Origin: CAVAVT01 sp963592185
GTDB taxonomy: Bacteria; Bacillota; Negativicutes; Selenomonadales; Selenomonadaceae
NCBI GenBank assembly: GCA_963592185.1
Contig: CAVAVT010000006.1
Location: forward strand, 1 to 45,018
Direction of reading: 5' to 3'
DNA length: 45,018 nt
Part shown: piece by piece, positions 1 through 9,719 of the stretch
Layout of the letters: the number at the start of each line of letters is the position of its first letter
Position numbering within the stretch: the first letter of the stretch is position 1
The notes under the pieces: model-generated
Told to the model about the DNA's origin: nothing
The model's input: the letters and a program-made list of their open reading frames with translations, nothing else
Databases searched by the model: none
Translations under genes and position numbers: made by a program

Positions 1-25
1 CTGAACTGTAGGTTATACATTAAAG

Positions 26-55
26 TTGTACCATTGCTGCCATATGGGGTAAAAT
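26..55 (+). promoter_or_regulatory. candidate sigma-A promoter for the TPR gene
   Basis: TTGTAC (26-31) and TAAAAT (50-55) are separated by 18 bases, about 50 bases upstream of the first start codon. Both boxes are degenerate, so this is only a candidate. Confidence 0.3.
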
Positions 56-101
56 AAGCTTGTGACATCTAAAAAGATTTCTTCCGAAGGGAGCAATTAT
101 A

Positions 102-935
102 ATGCCGGATACATTGGAATTACAGCAAAAAATTACTGAGGAAATGCATGAAACTCTTCACAGGGCCAAGGAACTGGCTGTTGGAAAAAATATTGACGGG
201 GCATTGACAGAAATTGAGTCAATGGTGAAAAAATTTGAAGCCAGTAAGGCTTTCACGGATGTGGATGGTGTGAAATATTTCAGTTTCCGTGAACAAATGG
301 AGATGCTGATTTACCTCAATGAAAATGAGCCAAAGATGAAGGTGGAGTCTGTAATGACTCCAATATCCAGCTTGTATCAGAACTATGGATACTGTCTCAT
401 TGATACAAATAAACTTGCCGAGGCGGTTGTGGCTCTGGATAAGGCTATGGAATGGAATCCGATTAATCCGGACTGTGCCTTTGAAAGAGCGGAGATTTGC
501 AAGATTGAATCGGATATGGAGGATTTTAAGGCTCGTACAATAGCCATCTTCCCCCACGCCTACAGAAATACTCATCTGGCCCGCTGCTACCGAAATCTTG
601 GATATTATTTTGTAGAGATGAAAAAGTGGCATGAGGCTGTGGGATGCTATGTGCTGAGCATGAGCTTTGCCACTGACCAGGAAAAGGAAATCGCAAGGCA
701 GGAACTGTACTACATTTCTAAAACCCTGGGCCGGGAGCTTATGGCACCTCCACCAGAGTATCTCATAAAATATGCCAAGGACAACGGCTTTCCAATTGGA
801 CCTGACAGACGGCTTGTTGCCATGGCAAAGCACTATGCCAAGGAAATGGAAAGCCAGGGCAATACCAACATGGCAAAATATTTTGGCGACATAGCAGAAG
901 AGCTAGGCTTCTGGATGGCTGGAAAGAAAAATTAA
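102..935 (+). CDS. tetratricopeptide-repeat-like cytoplasmic protein of unknown role
   Basis: The 277-residue product has no signal peptide or membrane segment. It is largely helical with two TPR-like helical hairpins, one around residues 85-135 (pattern YGYCL...KLAEAVVALDKAMEWNP, followed by an alanine-rich helix) and one around residues 158-205 (CYRNLGYYF...KKWHEAVGCYV). TPR folds mediate protein-protein contacts, so a scaffold or adaptor role is plausible, but no partner is indicated by the neighbours. The ATG is preceded by GAAGGGAGC at a good distance. The gene is monocistronic, closed by a strong terminator and followed by a convergent transporter gene. I do not recognise a named family; the TPR assignment comes from the helix pattern only. 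Confidence 0.7.
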   Translation: MPDTLELQQKITEEMHETLHRAKELAVGKNIDGALTEIESMVKKFEASKAFTDVDGVKYFSFREQMEMLIYLNENEPKMKVESVMTPISSLYQNYGYCLIDTNKLAEAVVALDKAMEWNPINPDCAFERAEICKIESDMEDFKARTIAIFPHAYRNTHLARCYRNLGYYFVEMKKWHEAVGCYVLSMSFATDQEKEIARQELYYISKTLGRELMAPPPEYLIKYAKDNGFPIGPDRRLVAMAKHYAKEMESQGNTNMAKYFGDIAEELGFWMAGKKN

Positions 936-941
936 AAATCA

Positions 942-976
942 CGCCCTGGAGAAAAAGCTCCAGGGCGTTACTGTTT
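942..976 (+). terminator. Rho-independent terminator between convergent genes
   Basis: A perfect 10-bp stem (942-951 with 958-967) has a 6-base loop AAAAAG and is followed by a moderately T-rich stretch. It lies between the stop codons of the TPR gene and the convergent MATE gene and could serve both. Confidence 0.75.
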
Positions 977-986
977 CTTATACAAT

Positions 987-2363
987 TTAAGCTGTAGGAA
1001 CAGCTTTTGAGAATTTTTTCCAGATGTTGTTTTTGCAATGGCGGTAGATGAGTATTAGGAGGACTACGGTTATTCCCCAGCTGATTGGATAGGACAGCAT
1101 GATGGTTTTGAAAGTGCGCTCCATGGGGAAAACGGTGTAAATCCAAAGGATTCGGATACCGCAGATTGTAACCAGCATCAGAAGTGCCGGGGGCAGGGAA
1201 TAGCCATAGCCACGTAGGGCGCCGGAAAGCATTTCGATGAAGAGGTAAACTGTGTAGAATCCGATGATATAGTGTACACGGATAGTTCCTATTTCGATGA
1301 TACTGGGGGCATCGTTAAAAAGATAAAGCAGCGGCTCGGCAAAAATACATGCCCCTCCGGAAAGAATCAGGGTGAAGCCCAGACCAATCAGGATACCCAC
1401 ACGTGTTACCTCTTTGCAGCGCTTTAGATTCAGAGCACCGAAATTTTGTCCCACAAAGGTGGTTATGGTCTGACCAAAGGCAACAATGAAGCTGTAGGCG
1501 TTTATTTCAATGATGAATGCTGCGGCAGAAGCTGCCATAACCGTTGCTCCAAGGCTGTTGATTGCTGCCTGTATAACAAGGTTGCTCAGGGAGAACACCA
1601 TTCCCTGAACTCCGGCAGGAACACCGATTCGCAGAATTTCCCTTGCATAGGGCTTGTGAATCTTCAGCATTCCGGGATTGATATGCAGAACACCGCTGGT
1701 GGTGTGAAGGGCATGAAGCAGGATAAAGGCTCCAACAAAATTGGAAAGAGAAGTGGCTGCAGCAACTCCGGCAACATCCCAATGGAGCACCAGAACGGAC
1801 AGCAGATCCAGTATAATATTTAGTACGCTGGAAACAATGAGAGCCTTTAGGGGAGTCTTTGTATCCCCACGGCTTCTGAAAATGGCGGCTTCAAAATTGT
1901 AAAGGGCCATGGCTGGCATTCCCAAAAGATAAATACGGAGGTAAAGCTCAGCACTTTCCATTACCTCAGGGGGGACCCCAAGGATATTTAAAATGGGATG
2001 GGCTATAATTTCTCCAAGAATGGCAATGGAAACGCCGAATATCAGAGCTATCATAAATGAAGTATGTACAGCCTGGGTGGTTTTCTTAAAATTTCTGGCA
2101 CCGATAAACTGGGCAATAACCACGTTGGCACCAAGGGATACACCCATAAAAAGATTTACCAGAAGGCCTATTACCGGGGAATTATTACCAACTGCAGCCA
2201 GGGCATTTGTTCCAACGAACCGTCCGAGAATCATTACATCGGCGGTATTGAACATCTGCTGAAGCACAGAGGTGATTGCCAGCGGAAACATAAAGGCAAA
2301 CATTGGTCCGGCAATTTTGCCATGAAGCATATCAATTTCTTTTTTTTTCGTGGTCTCAGCCAA
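987..2363 (-). CDS. MATE family multidrug/cation efflux transporter
   Basis: The product belongs to the MATE (DinF/NorM) superfamily, which expels cationic drugs, dyes or metabolites in exchange for Na+ or H+. From a TTG start at 2363 it is 458 residues, the usual MATE length, with about 12 hydrophobic segments. Diagnostic stretches include MFNTADVMILGRFVG, LFMGVSLGANVVIAQFIGA and the repeated-half motif IGVPAGVQGMVFSLSN. I chose the TTG because GGAAGGA lies ten bases before it; the first ATG (2330) gives 447 residues but has a poor ribosome site, and a further upstream extension is not homologous-looking. The gene is transcribed alone and diverges from comEC. The substrate cannot be read from the sequence. 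Confidence 0.88.
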   Translation of the reverse strand: MAETTKKKEIDMLHGKIAGPMFAFMFPLAITSVLQQMFNTADVMILGRFVGTNALAAVGNNSPVIGLLVNLFMGVSLGANVVIAQFIGARNFKKTTQAVHTSFMIALIFGVSIAILGEIIAHPILNILGVPPEVMESAELYLRIYLLGMPAMALYNFEAAIFRSRGDTKTPLKALIVSSVLNIILDLLSVLVLHWDVAGVAAATSLSNFVGAFILLHALHTTSGVLHINPGMLKIHKPYAREILRIGVPAGVQGMVFSLSNLVIQAAINSLGATVMAASAAAFIIEINAYSFIVAFGQTITTFVGQNFGALNLKRCKEVTRVGILIGLGFTLILSGGACIFAEPLLYLFNDAPSIIEIGTIRVHYIIGFYTVYLFIEMLSGALRGYGYSLPPALLMLVTICGIRILWIYTVFPMERTFKTIMLSYPISWGITVVLLILIYRHCKNNIWKKFSKAVPTA

Positions 2364-2528
2364 GATACATACTTCCTTCCAATATATAGAGCTAACCAGT
2401 CCCATGATAGCATATTTATTACTAAAATTAAATTGAATATATGTGAAAAATGACGGAAAAACATATACAAAAATAATGTTTTGTGGTAGTGTAACAGTAT
2501 AGAAGAATAACGGGCCGCAGAAATTAGC

Positions 2529-2572
2529 GGGGCTCTTGAAAGACAATGCTTTTCAAGGGCCCCTTTTATTTT
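2529..2572 (+). terminator. terminator-like hairpin just upstream of comEC
   Basis: A 13-bp stem (2529-2541 with 2551-2563, one G.T pair) with a 9-base loop is followed by TTTTATTTT. It ends 24 bases before the comEC start codon. No plus-strand gene ends upstream of it, since the neighbour on that side is the divergent MATE gene. It is therefore either a leader attenuator for comEC or the end of a short independent transcript. Confidence 0.65.
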
Positions 2573-2595
2573 ACCTGACTGTTGGAGGTGGCATA

Positions 2596-5100
2596 ATGAG
2601 GACCTTTCAGCATCCTCTGCTTTTAATGAATGCCTGTCTTTTAAGCTTTTCAACGGGAATAATATTTGCAAGACTTTACAGCTTCAATATTTGGTGGATT
2701 GATGCTGTGGGATTTTTACTGCTGATTGTGACAGCTTTTGGGGTCTGGAGGGAAAAAGGCTGGGTGTGGGTCACCATGCTGATGTTATTTTTTTCTCTGG
2801 GCGGCGTGTTTTTTGCGGCAGATGACCGGCTTCCAGACACGGATATTTCAAGGTATGGGGGACAGGAGGTATCAGTAAGGGGACGACTTTCGGAGGCGCC
2901 AAGGATAACTGTGGATGAAAAGGGCGGATACAAGCTTCGCTACACCCTTGAGGTTGGAGAAATAGGGGCGGCTGGTGGGGAAAAAGGGAAAGCTGGTGGA
3001 ACGGGAAGTTTATACGTTTATGCACATACAGATGAGGAAGGTATAAAGGCTGTCAGGGAAAACCGCATAGGCGACATGGCATCCGCTTTTGGAAAAGTAA
3101 GAATTCCACGGGGATATGCAAATCCCGGACAGCTGGACATGAAAGAGCTTCTTAGAAGCCAGGGAATAACAGCCACTATTTCTGCTGGAAAAAGCGGAGT
3201 AACGGTCACTTCAGGAAAATATTCACTGAGGGATAAATTTTTCCAGTGGACCGAGGATGTAAGGCGGCATTACAGAGAAAGCATGGAGCGTGTCATGCCA
3301 AAGTCAGATGCGGCAGCGGAGTATGCTATGCTTTTTGGTGGATATGATGGAATAAAGCCAGAGCTTTTGGAGGCCTTTACCATTACAGGAATTGTTCATA
3401 TTTTGTCTGTTTCTGGCTCCCATATCAGCCTTATTGCTGCTGTTATGGCAGGTCTTGCTGGATTTTTCAGACTGCCTAAATATGCCGGTGCCGTGCTGGT
3501 GATTGGAACAATAGCCATTTACAGTGTACTTTCCGGCTGTGTGCCGCCGGTTATCCGCTCCGCTGTCATGGGAGGACTGGCATTTATATCCATGGTCATG
3601 GGTAGGGAAAGGGATTCAAGGTATATTCTTGCCATTACAGCATTATTTATGCTGATGCTGAATCCGAGGCTCCTTTTCAATATAAGCTTTCAGCTGTCAT
3701 TTTTGGCAACCGGAGGTCTTTTGTACATGGCTCCTGTTATAGCTGAGTTTCTACGGAATCACAAATGTCCAAGGCTGGTGGCTATGGGGGTCTCTATCAC
3801 AATATCCGCCCAGCTTTCCACACTGCCGGTTTTGGGCTGGTATTTCAACCAGCTGTCCCTGTCCTCCCTTCCAGCGAATCTCTTAGTAGTGCCAATCGTG
3901 GAATTTATGATTGTGCTGGGGCTTGGGGCTGGCGCAATGGGGGTTATTCTGCCATTTTTAAGCGGAATCGTATTTTCCATGGTAAGCCTATTAATGGGAG
4001 TGGTGTACTTTCTTACAAGATTCATGGCAGGACTTCCGGGAAGTACTGTGTGGATACCTTCCATGGGGGTATGGGGGATTATTCTCTATTATATTCTTAT
4101 GATTCTACTCTTTATGCCAGTGGACACACGGGGGAAAATATCAGCTTGGTTAAAGGAATATTTCAGGCTCGAAGAGCTGACGGAGCGTATGAAAAATCCT
4201 CGCCATAAAAATTTTCTGGCACTATCGGCTGTCTTGCTGTTTTTCATGGGAGTATTTATATATTTTCACCATGAAAAGAGGCTTCAGGTGCATTTTGTGG
4301 ATGTGGGACAGGGGGATTGCTGTCTTGTAATTACTCCTCATGGAAAGGGACTGTTGTTTGATTCCGGAGGAAGCCGTGATTCATCCTACGATATTGGAAG
4401 CAGAGTAGTAAGACCCTATCTTATGCATTATGGGATAAGAGAGCTGGCTGGGATTTTCCTCACTCATTGCCACGAGGATCATGCAGCAGGGGCTGGGTAT
4501 GTGGTAAAAAACATGCCTGTTGGAGGGATATACATTGCAGCGGAGGGCAGGGGGACCTATGCAACATCCATGAGGATTGCCCAGACAGATTCGGTACTGA
4601 TGAATTTTACTCGGGCACATAAGGGGGATGTGTACGAGCTGGATGGGGTAAAGGTTGAGGTGCTGTACTCACCGGAACAGCCGGAGGGCGGAGGCACAGG
4701 AAATGAGGTTTCTAATGTTTATAGGATAAAATATGGGGATATTTCCTTTCTCATCACAGGGGATCTGACCAAGGAAAATGAGGCGGAAATGTTGGCTGCC
4801 GGGGTGGATGTGAAAAGCACTGTGCTGAAAATCGGTCATCATGGAAGCAAGACCTCAAGCTCTGAGCCATTTCTTCAGGCGGTGTCCCCTATGTGCGGAG
4901 TGTTCTGCGTGGGGGAGGGCAACAGCTTCGGCCATCCTAAGCCGGAAATCGTAAAACGCTTCAATGACATGGGAATAAGAACCTTCAGAACGGACAAGGA
5001 CGGGGCGGTGCTTTTTACGACTGATGGAAAGAAGCTCTGGGTGGAAAAATATTTGGCTGATATCTGCGGTTTACCACTGGGGTCAATAGGTGTAAAATGA
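2596..5100 (+). CDS. comEC: ComEC/Rec2 DNA-uptake channel protein
   Basis: ComEC forms the inner-membrane channel through which single-stranded DNA enters during natural transformation. The 834-residue product has the full three-part layout: an N-terminal hydrophobic and OB-like region (about 1-220), a multi-spanning Competence domain (about 225-500, with ITGIVHILSVSGSHI and SVLSGCVPPVIRSAVMG), and a C-terminal metallo-beta-lactamase-like domain (about 560-820) with HFVDVGQGDCC, THCHEDHAAG (about residue 622), ITGDLT and KIGHHGSKTSS. These keep the metal ligands that the family uses to degrade the non-transported strand. The ATG at 2596 follows GGAGGTGG; an upstream in-frame extension would start inside the preceding hairpin. 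No comEA or comEB lies next to it. Confidence 0.93.
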   Translation: MRTFQHPLLLMNACLLSFSTGIIFARLYSFNIWWIDAVGFLLLIVTAFGVWREKGWVWVTMLMLFFSLGGVFFAADDRLPDTDISRYGGQEVSVRGRLSEAPRITVDEKGGYKLRYTLEVGEIGAAGGEKGKAGGTGSLYVYAHTDEEGIKAVRENRIGDMASAFGKVRIPRGYANPGQLDMKELLRSQGITATISAGKSGVTVTSGKYSLRDKFFQWTEDVRRHYRESMERVMPKSDAAAEYAMLFGGYDGIKPELLEAFTITGIVHILSVSGSHISLIAAVMAGLAGFFRLPKYAGAVLVIGTIAIYSVLSGCVPPVIRSAVMGGLAFISMVMGRERDSRYILAITALFMLMLNPRLLFNISFQLSFLATGGLLYMAPVIAEFLRNHKCPRLVAMGVSITISAQLSTLPVLGWYFNQLSLSSLPANLLVVPIVEFMIVLGLGAGAMGVILPFLSGIVFSMVSLLMGVVYFLTRFMAGLPGSTVWIPSMGVWGIILYYILMILLFMPVDTRGKISAWLKEYFRLEELTERMKNPRHKNFLALSAVLLFFMGVFIYFHHEKRLQVHFVDVGQGDCCLVITPHGKGLLFDSGGSRDSSYDIGSRVVRPYLMHYGIRELAGIFLTHCHEDHAAGAGYVVKNMPVGGIYIAAEGRGTYATSMRIAQTDSVLMNFTRAHKGDVYELDGVKVEVLYSPEQPEGGGTGNEVSNVYRIKYGDISFLITGDLTKENEAEMLAAGVDVKSTVLKIGHHGSKTSSSEPFLQAVSPMCGVFCVGEGNSFGHPKPEIVKRFNDMGIRTFRTDKDGAVLFTTDGKKLWVEKYLADICGLPLGSIGVK

Positions 5101-5134
5101 GTATCTGAACAAGTTTTGGATAGGTGTGATTACA

Positions 5135-5896
5135 TTGGTAAAGTATTTTGACATAAATGAAGAGGGCTACAGTGTGCGCTGCAAGCTTTTTTATCATAAA
5201 GATATCCACGATATTGAAAATGTGGTTATTGCCACACATGGCTTTGGCGGAAGCAAGGAAATCAAGGCATTTGACAAATTCTCCGACAGGCTGACCTCCA
5301 AGTTTAAAAGCTTTGGGGTAATATGCTTCGACTGGCCCTGCCATGGGGCGGATGCCAGAAAAAAGCTCCTTATTTCTGAGTGCATGAAGTACATGGACAT
5401 CGTGACAGCCTACGCAAAGGAGCAGATGGGGGCAAAGGCTGTATATAACTACTCCACAAGCTTTGGGGGATTTATGACCCTTAAGTACATTGCGGACCGG
5501 GGGAACCCCTTCAAGAAAATCGCTCTTCGCTGTCCGGCTGTGAAGCTGCATGACACCATGTCCAAAACCATTTCCGATGAGGACAAGGTGAAGCTTTCCA
5601 AGGGCAAGGAAATCATGCTGGGCTTTGAGCGGAAAATGAAGGTGGACCAGAGTTATCTGGACGAGCTTAAGGCAAGCGATGTATTTAAAAACGAGTACTT
5701 TGATTATGCTGACGACATGATTATAATTCACGGCACTAAGGACACCACCGTACCCTTTGAATGGTCACAGGAATTTGCGGAAAAGAATGTTATTGAGCTG
5801 ATACCTGTGGAAAATACAAACCATACCTTTACAGACCCCAAATCCATGGACTTTGCAATACATACAATAGTAGAGTTTTTCACCCCCGAGGCATAG
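5135..5896 (+). CDS. alpha/beta hydrolase (serine hydrolase of unknown substrate)
   Basis: This is a soluble alpha/beta-hydrolase-fold protein of about 253 residues. Visible landmarks are the oxyanion-side strand VVIATHGFGGSKE, the nucleophile elbow-like segment NYSTSFGGFMTLKY (Ser before FGG), the acid-loop DDMIIIHGTKDTTVP and a C-terminal NTNHTF histidine. The spacing fits an esterase/lipase or peptidase-type hydrolase, but the substrate is unknown. TTG at 5135 is preferred because GGATAGG lies ten bases upstream; a GTG at 5126 adds three residues but sits directly on that ribosome site. It lies 34 bases after comEC and may be co-transcribed with it. The stop codon lies in the loop of the terminator. 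Confidence 0.82.
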   Translation: MVKYFDINEEGYSVRCKLFYHKDIHDIENVVIATHGFGGSKEIKAFDKFSDRLTSKFKSFGVICFDWPCHGADARKKLLISECMKYMDIVTAYAKEQMGAKAVYNYSTSFGGFMTLKYIADRGNPFKKIALRCPAVKLHDTMSKTISDEDKVKLSKGKEIMLGFERKMKVDQSYLDELKASDVFKNEYFDYADDMIIIHGTKDTTVPFEWSQEFAEKNVIELIPVENTNHTFTDPKSMDFAIHTIVEFFTPEA

Positions 5897-5912
5897 ACCT
5901 CGGGATTTTTTT
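5885..5912 (+). terminator. Rho-independent terminator overlapping the hydrolase stop codon
   Basis: A 7-bp GC-rich stem (5885-5891 with 5898-5904) is followed by a run of seven T. The TAG stop of the upstream gene is within the loop. Confidence 0.85.
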
Positions 5913-5943
5913 ATGAAAATGAAAAAATAAAAAGTCAAATTCC

Positions 5944-5972
5944 TTGACTTTTTGTCTTTATAGGTTTATATT
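5944..5972 (+). promoter_or_regulatory. sigma-A promoter of the hrcA operon
   Basis: TTGACT (5944-5949) and TATATT (5967-5972) are spaced by exactly 17 bases, with the CIRCE operator starting 11 bases further on. The -35 box is part of a perfect 10-bp inverted repeat (5929-5938 and 5944-5953). Confidence 0.85.
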
Positions 5973-5983
5973 CTTATTAAGGG

Positions 5984-6010
5984 TTAGCACTCAGCACAGT
6001 TGAGTGCTAA
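5984..6010 (+). promoter_or_regulatory. CIRCE operator (HrcA binding site)
   Basis: Perfect consensus TTAGCACTC (5984-5992), nine-base spacer, GAGTGCTAA (6002-6010). It lies over the expected transcription start and immediately upstream of hrcA, so the operon is expected to be repressed by its own first gene product. Confidence 0.98.
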
Positions 6011-6033
6011 CAAAAGCTGAAGGAGGTGTGTAG

Positions 6034-7059
6034 ATGATCGATGAGCGCAAGCAGCGCATACTTCAGGCTGTGGTGGACGATTATGTATCCTCTGCTGAAC
6101 CGGTGGGGTCAAGGACTCTGGCCAGGAAGTACGACCTGGGTGTAAGTCCTGCAACCATCAGAAATGAGATGGCTGATTTGGAAATGCTTGGCTATCTCGA
6201 GCATATACATACATCCTCAGGCCGTGTTCCCTCATCCAAGGGATATCGATTTTATGTGGACGGTCTAATGACTCCCCAGAAGCTTACAGCAAGGGAAAAG
6301 GCCCTTATCAATAAATGGTACAGGGCGAGGGTCAAGCAGGTGGACGAGGTTTTTCAGGAAACAGCGAAAATTATTTCCAAGTTTACCAAAAACATGTCAC
6401 TGGTGCTGGCTCCCCAGATGTCCCAGGCAAACTTCAGATGTCTCCAATTTCTTCCTTTGGATGACCATCGTGCCATTGTGGTTATAATGACAGATGCTGG
6501 CTTTGTGGAGAACAAGATAATTGAGATACCTGACGGGGCAGAGTTTGAAGACCTTCAGCGGATGTCCGGAGTGGTGAATGCCAAGCTTACCGGCAAGTCC
6601 CTGAGTGCAGTTCATGGAAGCTGTATGCAGGAACTTCGGGAGGAGATTGGCGATGAAGCCCTTTACGATGCGGCCATGGGCATAATACATAAGGCCCTTG
6701 ATTCCGGCAAACGGGAAAGGCTGTATCTCGGAGGAACCACCCAGCTGATGGAACAGCCGGAATTCCACGATGTGGAAAAGGTGAAGGAGCTTCTCATGGT
6801 ACTTGAGGAGGACCAGCTGATGAAGGATATCCTTCATGCACACCTTGGGGAAGGCCTCAGCGTAACCATCGGAAGGGAAAATCAGTGTACTGGAATTCAG
6901 GACTGCAGCCTTCTTACAGCCACCTATCATCTTGACGGGGAGCTGCTGGGAACCATAGCGGTTCTGGGGCCGACCAGAATGGAATATGGCAAGTCCATGG
7001 CACTGCTTAATTATTTAAACAACAACCTTACCGAGCTGGTTAAGGAGTTCCGCTGGTAG
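6034..7059 (+). CDS. hrcA: heat-inducible transcriptional repressor HrcA
   Basis: HrcA is the class I heat-shock repressor that binds CIRCE and is kept active by GroEL. The 341-residue protein is of normal length. It begins with a winged-helix domain (about 1-75; RKQRILQAVVDDYVSSAEPVGSRTL, then SPATIRNEMADLEMLGYLEH) and continues with the GAF-like/dimerisation core (LVLAPQMSQANFRCLQFLPL) and a C-terminal YHLDGELLGTIAVLGPTRM segment typical of the family. The ATG follows AAGGAGGTG. It is the first gene of hrcA-grpE-dnaK-dnaJ and lies just behind a perfect CIRCE, giving autogenous feedback control. Confidence 0.97.
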   Translation: MIDERKQRILQAVVDDYVSSAEPVGSRTLARKYDLGVSPATIRNEMADLEMLGYLEHIHTSSGRVPSSKGYRFYVDGLMTPQKLTAREKALINKWYRARVKQVDEVFQETAKIISKFTKNMSLVLAPQMSQANFRCLQFLPLDDHRAIVVIMTDAGFVENKIIEIPDGAEFEDLQRMSGVVNAKLTGKSLSAVHGSCMQELREEIGDEALYDAAMGIIHKALDSGKRERLYLGGTTQLMEQPEFHDVEKVKELLMVLEEDQLMKDILHAHLGEGLSVTIGRENQCTGIQDCSLLTATYHLDGELLGTIAVLGPTRMEYGKSMALLNYLNNNLTELVKEFRW

Positions 7060-7110
7060 ATATGAAAATATCATTTCAGATAGAGATAAATCAAAGAGGT
7101 GATTTAAAAC

Positions 7111-7713
7111 ATGCCATTTGAAAAAGATAAAATGAAGAAGAAAGACGAAGAAAAGCTTGAGGAAATGCAGAAGGAAATCGAGGAAACTGTAGCTGCAAAT
7201 GAAGCTACAGAGGAAAGCCAGGATGTTCCGGAAGCTGAGGCTCCAGAGAATGCAGAGGATGGTTCCAATGAGGAGCTTGAAAAACTTCAGAAGGAAAACG
7301 AAGCTGTTTCTGAGAGACTGACTCGTCTTCAGGCTGACTTTGAAAACTTCAGACGCCGTACCCGTCAGGAAAAAGAGGATTTGGCTGCGGTTGTGGCACA
7401 GGGCTTTATGGCTGACATGCTTCCGCTGCTGGATAACTTTGAAAGAGCTATGGCTGCGGAAACGGCAGATATGGAAAGCTTCAGGAAGGGTATAGAAATG
7501 ATTTTCACCCAGTTCCGTGAGGCTTTGGTAAAGGAAGGGCTGGAGGTAATTAAAACCGAAGGCGAAAAATTCGACCCCAATTTCCATCAGGCGGTAATGC
7601 GTGTACAGGATCCTGAAAAGGAGGATGACACCATTGCCATGGAGCTTCAGAAGGGCTACATGGTCAAGGGCCGGGTGGTAAGACCAAGCATGGTACAGGT
7701 TGTGTCCAACTAG
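7111..7713 (+). CDS. grpE: nucleotide exchange factor GrpE
   Basis: GrpE releases ADP from DnaK during the chaperone cycle. The 200-residue protein has a long, very acidic, charged N-terminal tail and coiled coil (about 1-90), then the conserved segment LQADFENFRRRTRQE (about 72-86), LPLLDNFERAM and the C-terminal beta domain VEGEKFDPNFHQAV-like sequence (TEGEKFDPNFHQAVMRV) ending in VKGRVVRPSMVQV. The ribosome site is AGAGGTGA. It lies 51 bases after hrcA, with no terminator between them. Confidence 0.96.
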   Translation: MPFEKDKMKKKDEEKLEEMQKEIEETVAANEATEESQDVPEAEAPENAEDGSNEELEKLQKENEAVSERLTRLQADFENFRRRTRQEKEDLAAVVAQGFMADMLPLLDNFERAMAAETADMESFRKGIEMIFTQFREALVKEGLEVIKTEGEKFDPNFHQAVMRVQDPEKEDDTIAMELQKGYMVKGRVVRPSMVQVVSN

Positions 7714-7772
7714 GCGGACCTGTCAAAATAAATAAACATTAAACCTAAAAGACCTTTAAGGAGGAAATAAAT

Positions 7773-9629
<1,857 letters not shown>

Positions 9630-9662
9630 GAAACGGCAGCAATCGGGCTGACATTGGTAAGC

Positions 9663-9688
9663 GAGCGTCGCACAGAGCTGCGGCGCTC
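9663..9688 (+). promoter_or_regulatory. stem-loop in the dnaK-dnaJ intercistronic region
   Basis: A 10-bp stem (9663-9672 with 9679-9688, one T.G pair) with a 6-base loop is followed by a partly T-rich stretch. It could act as a weak terminator or an RNA processing/stability element that sets the DnaK:DnaJ ratio. Confidence 0.55.
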
Positions 9689-9719
9689 AATTACTTCTTT
9701 TGAAATTAGGTGGTGCAAC

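Noticed and set aside
219..833. Long minus-strand open frames inside real genes (for example within the TPR gene, dnaK at 7776-8777, valS at 27873-29516 and glnS at 18078-19037)
   Set aside because: They lie antisense to well-supported conserved proteins, lack ribosome sites and have no recognisable domain content, so they are frame shadows.
2364..2546. N-terminal extension of the MATE protein to 2546
   Set aside because: The extra 61 residues have no MATE-like character; the TTG at 2363 has the ribosome site and gives the family length.
9654..9719. Extension of DnaJ upstream to 9654
   Set aside because: It runs through the intercistronic hairpin and adds residues that no DnaJ has before the J domain.
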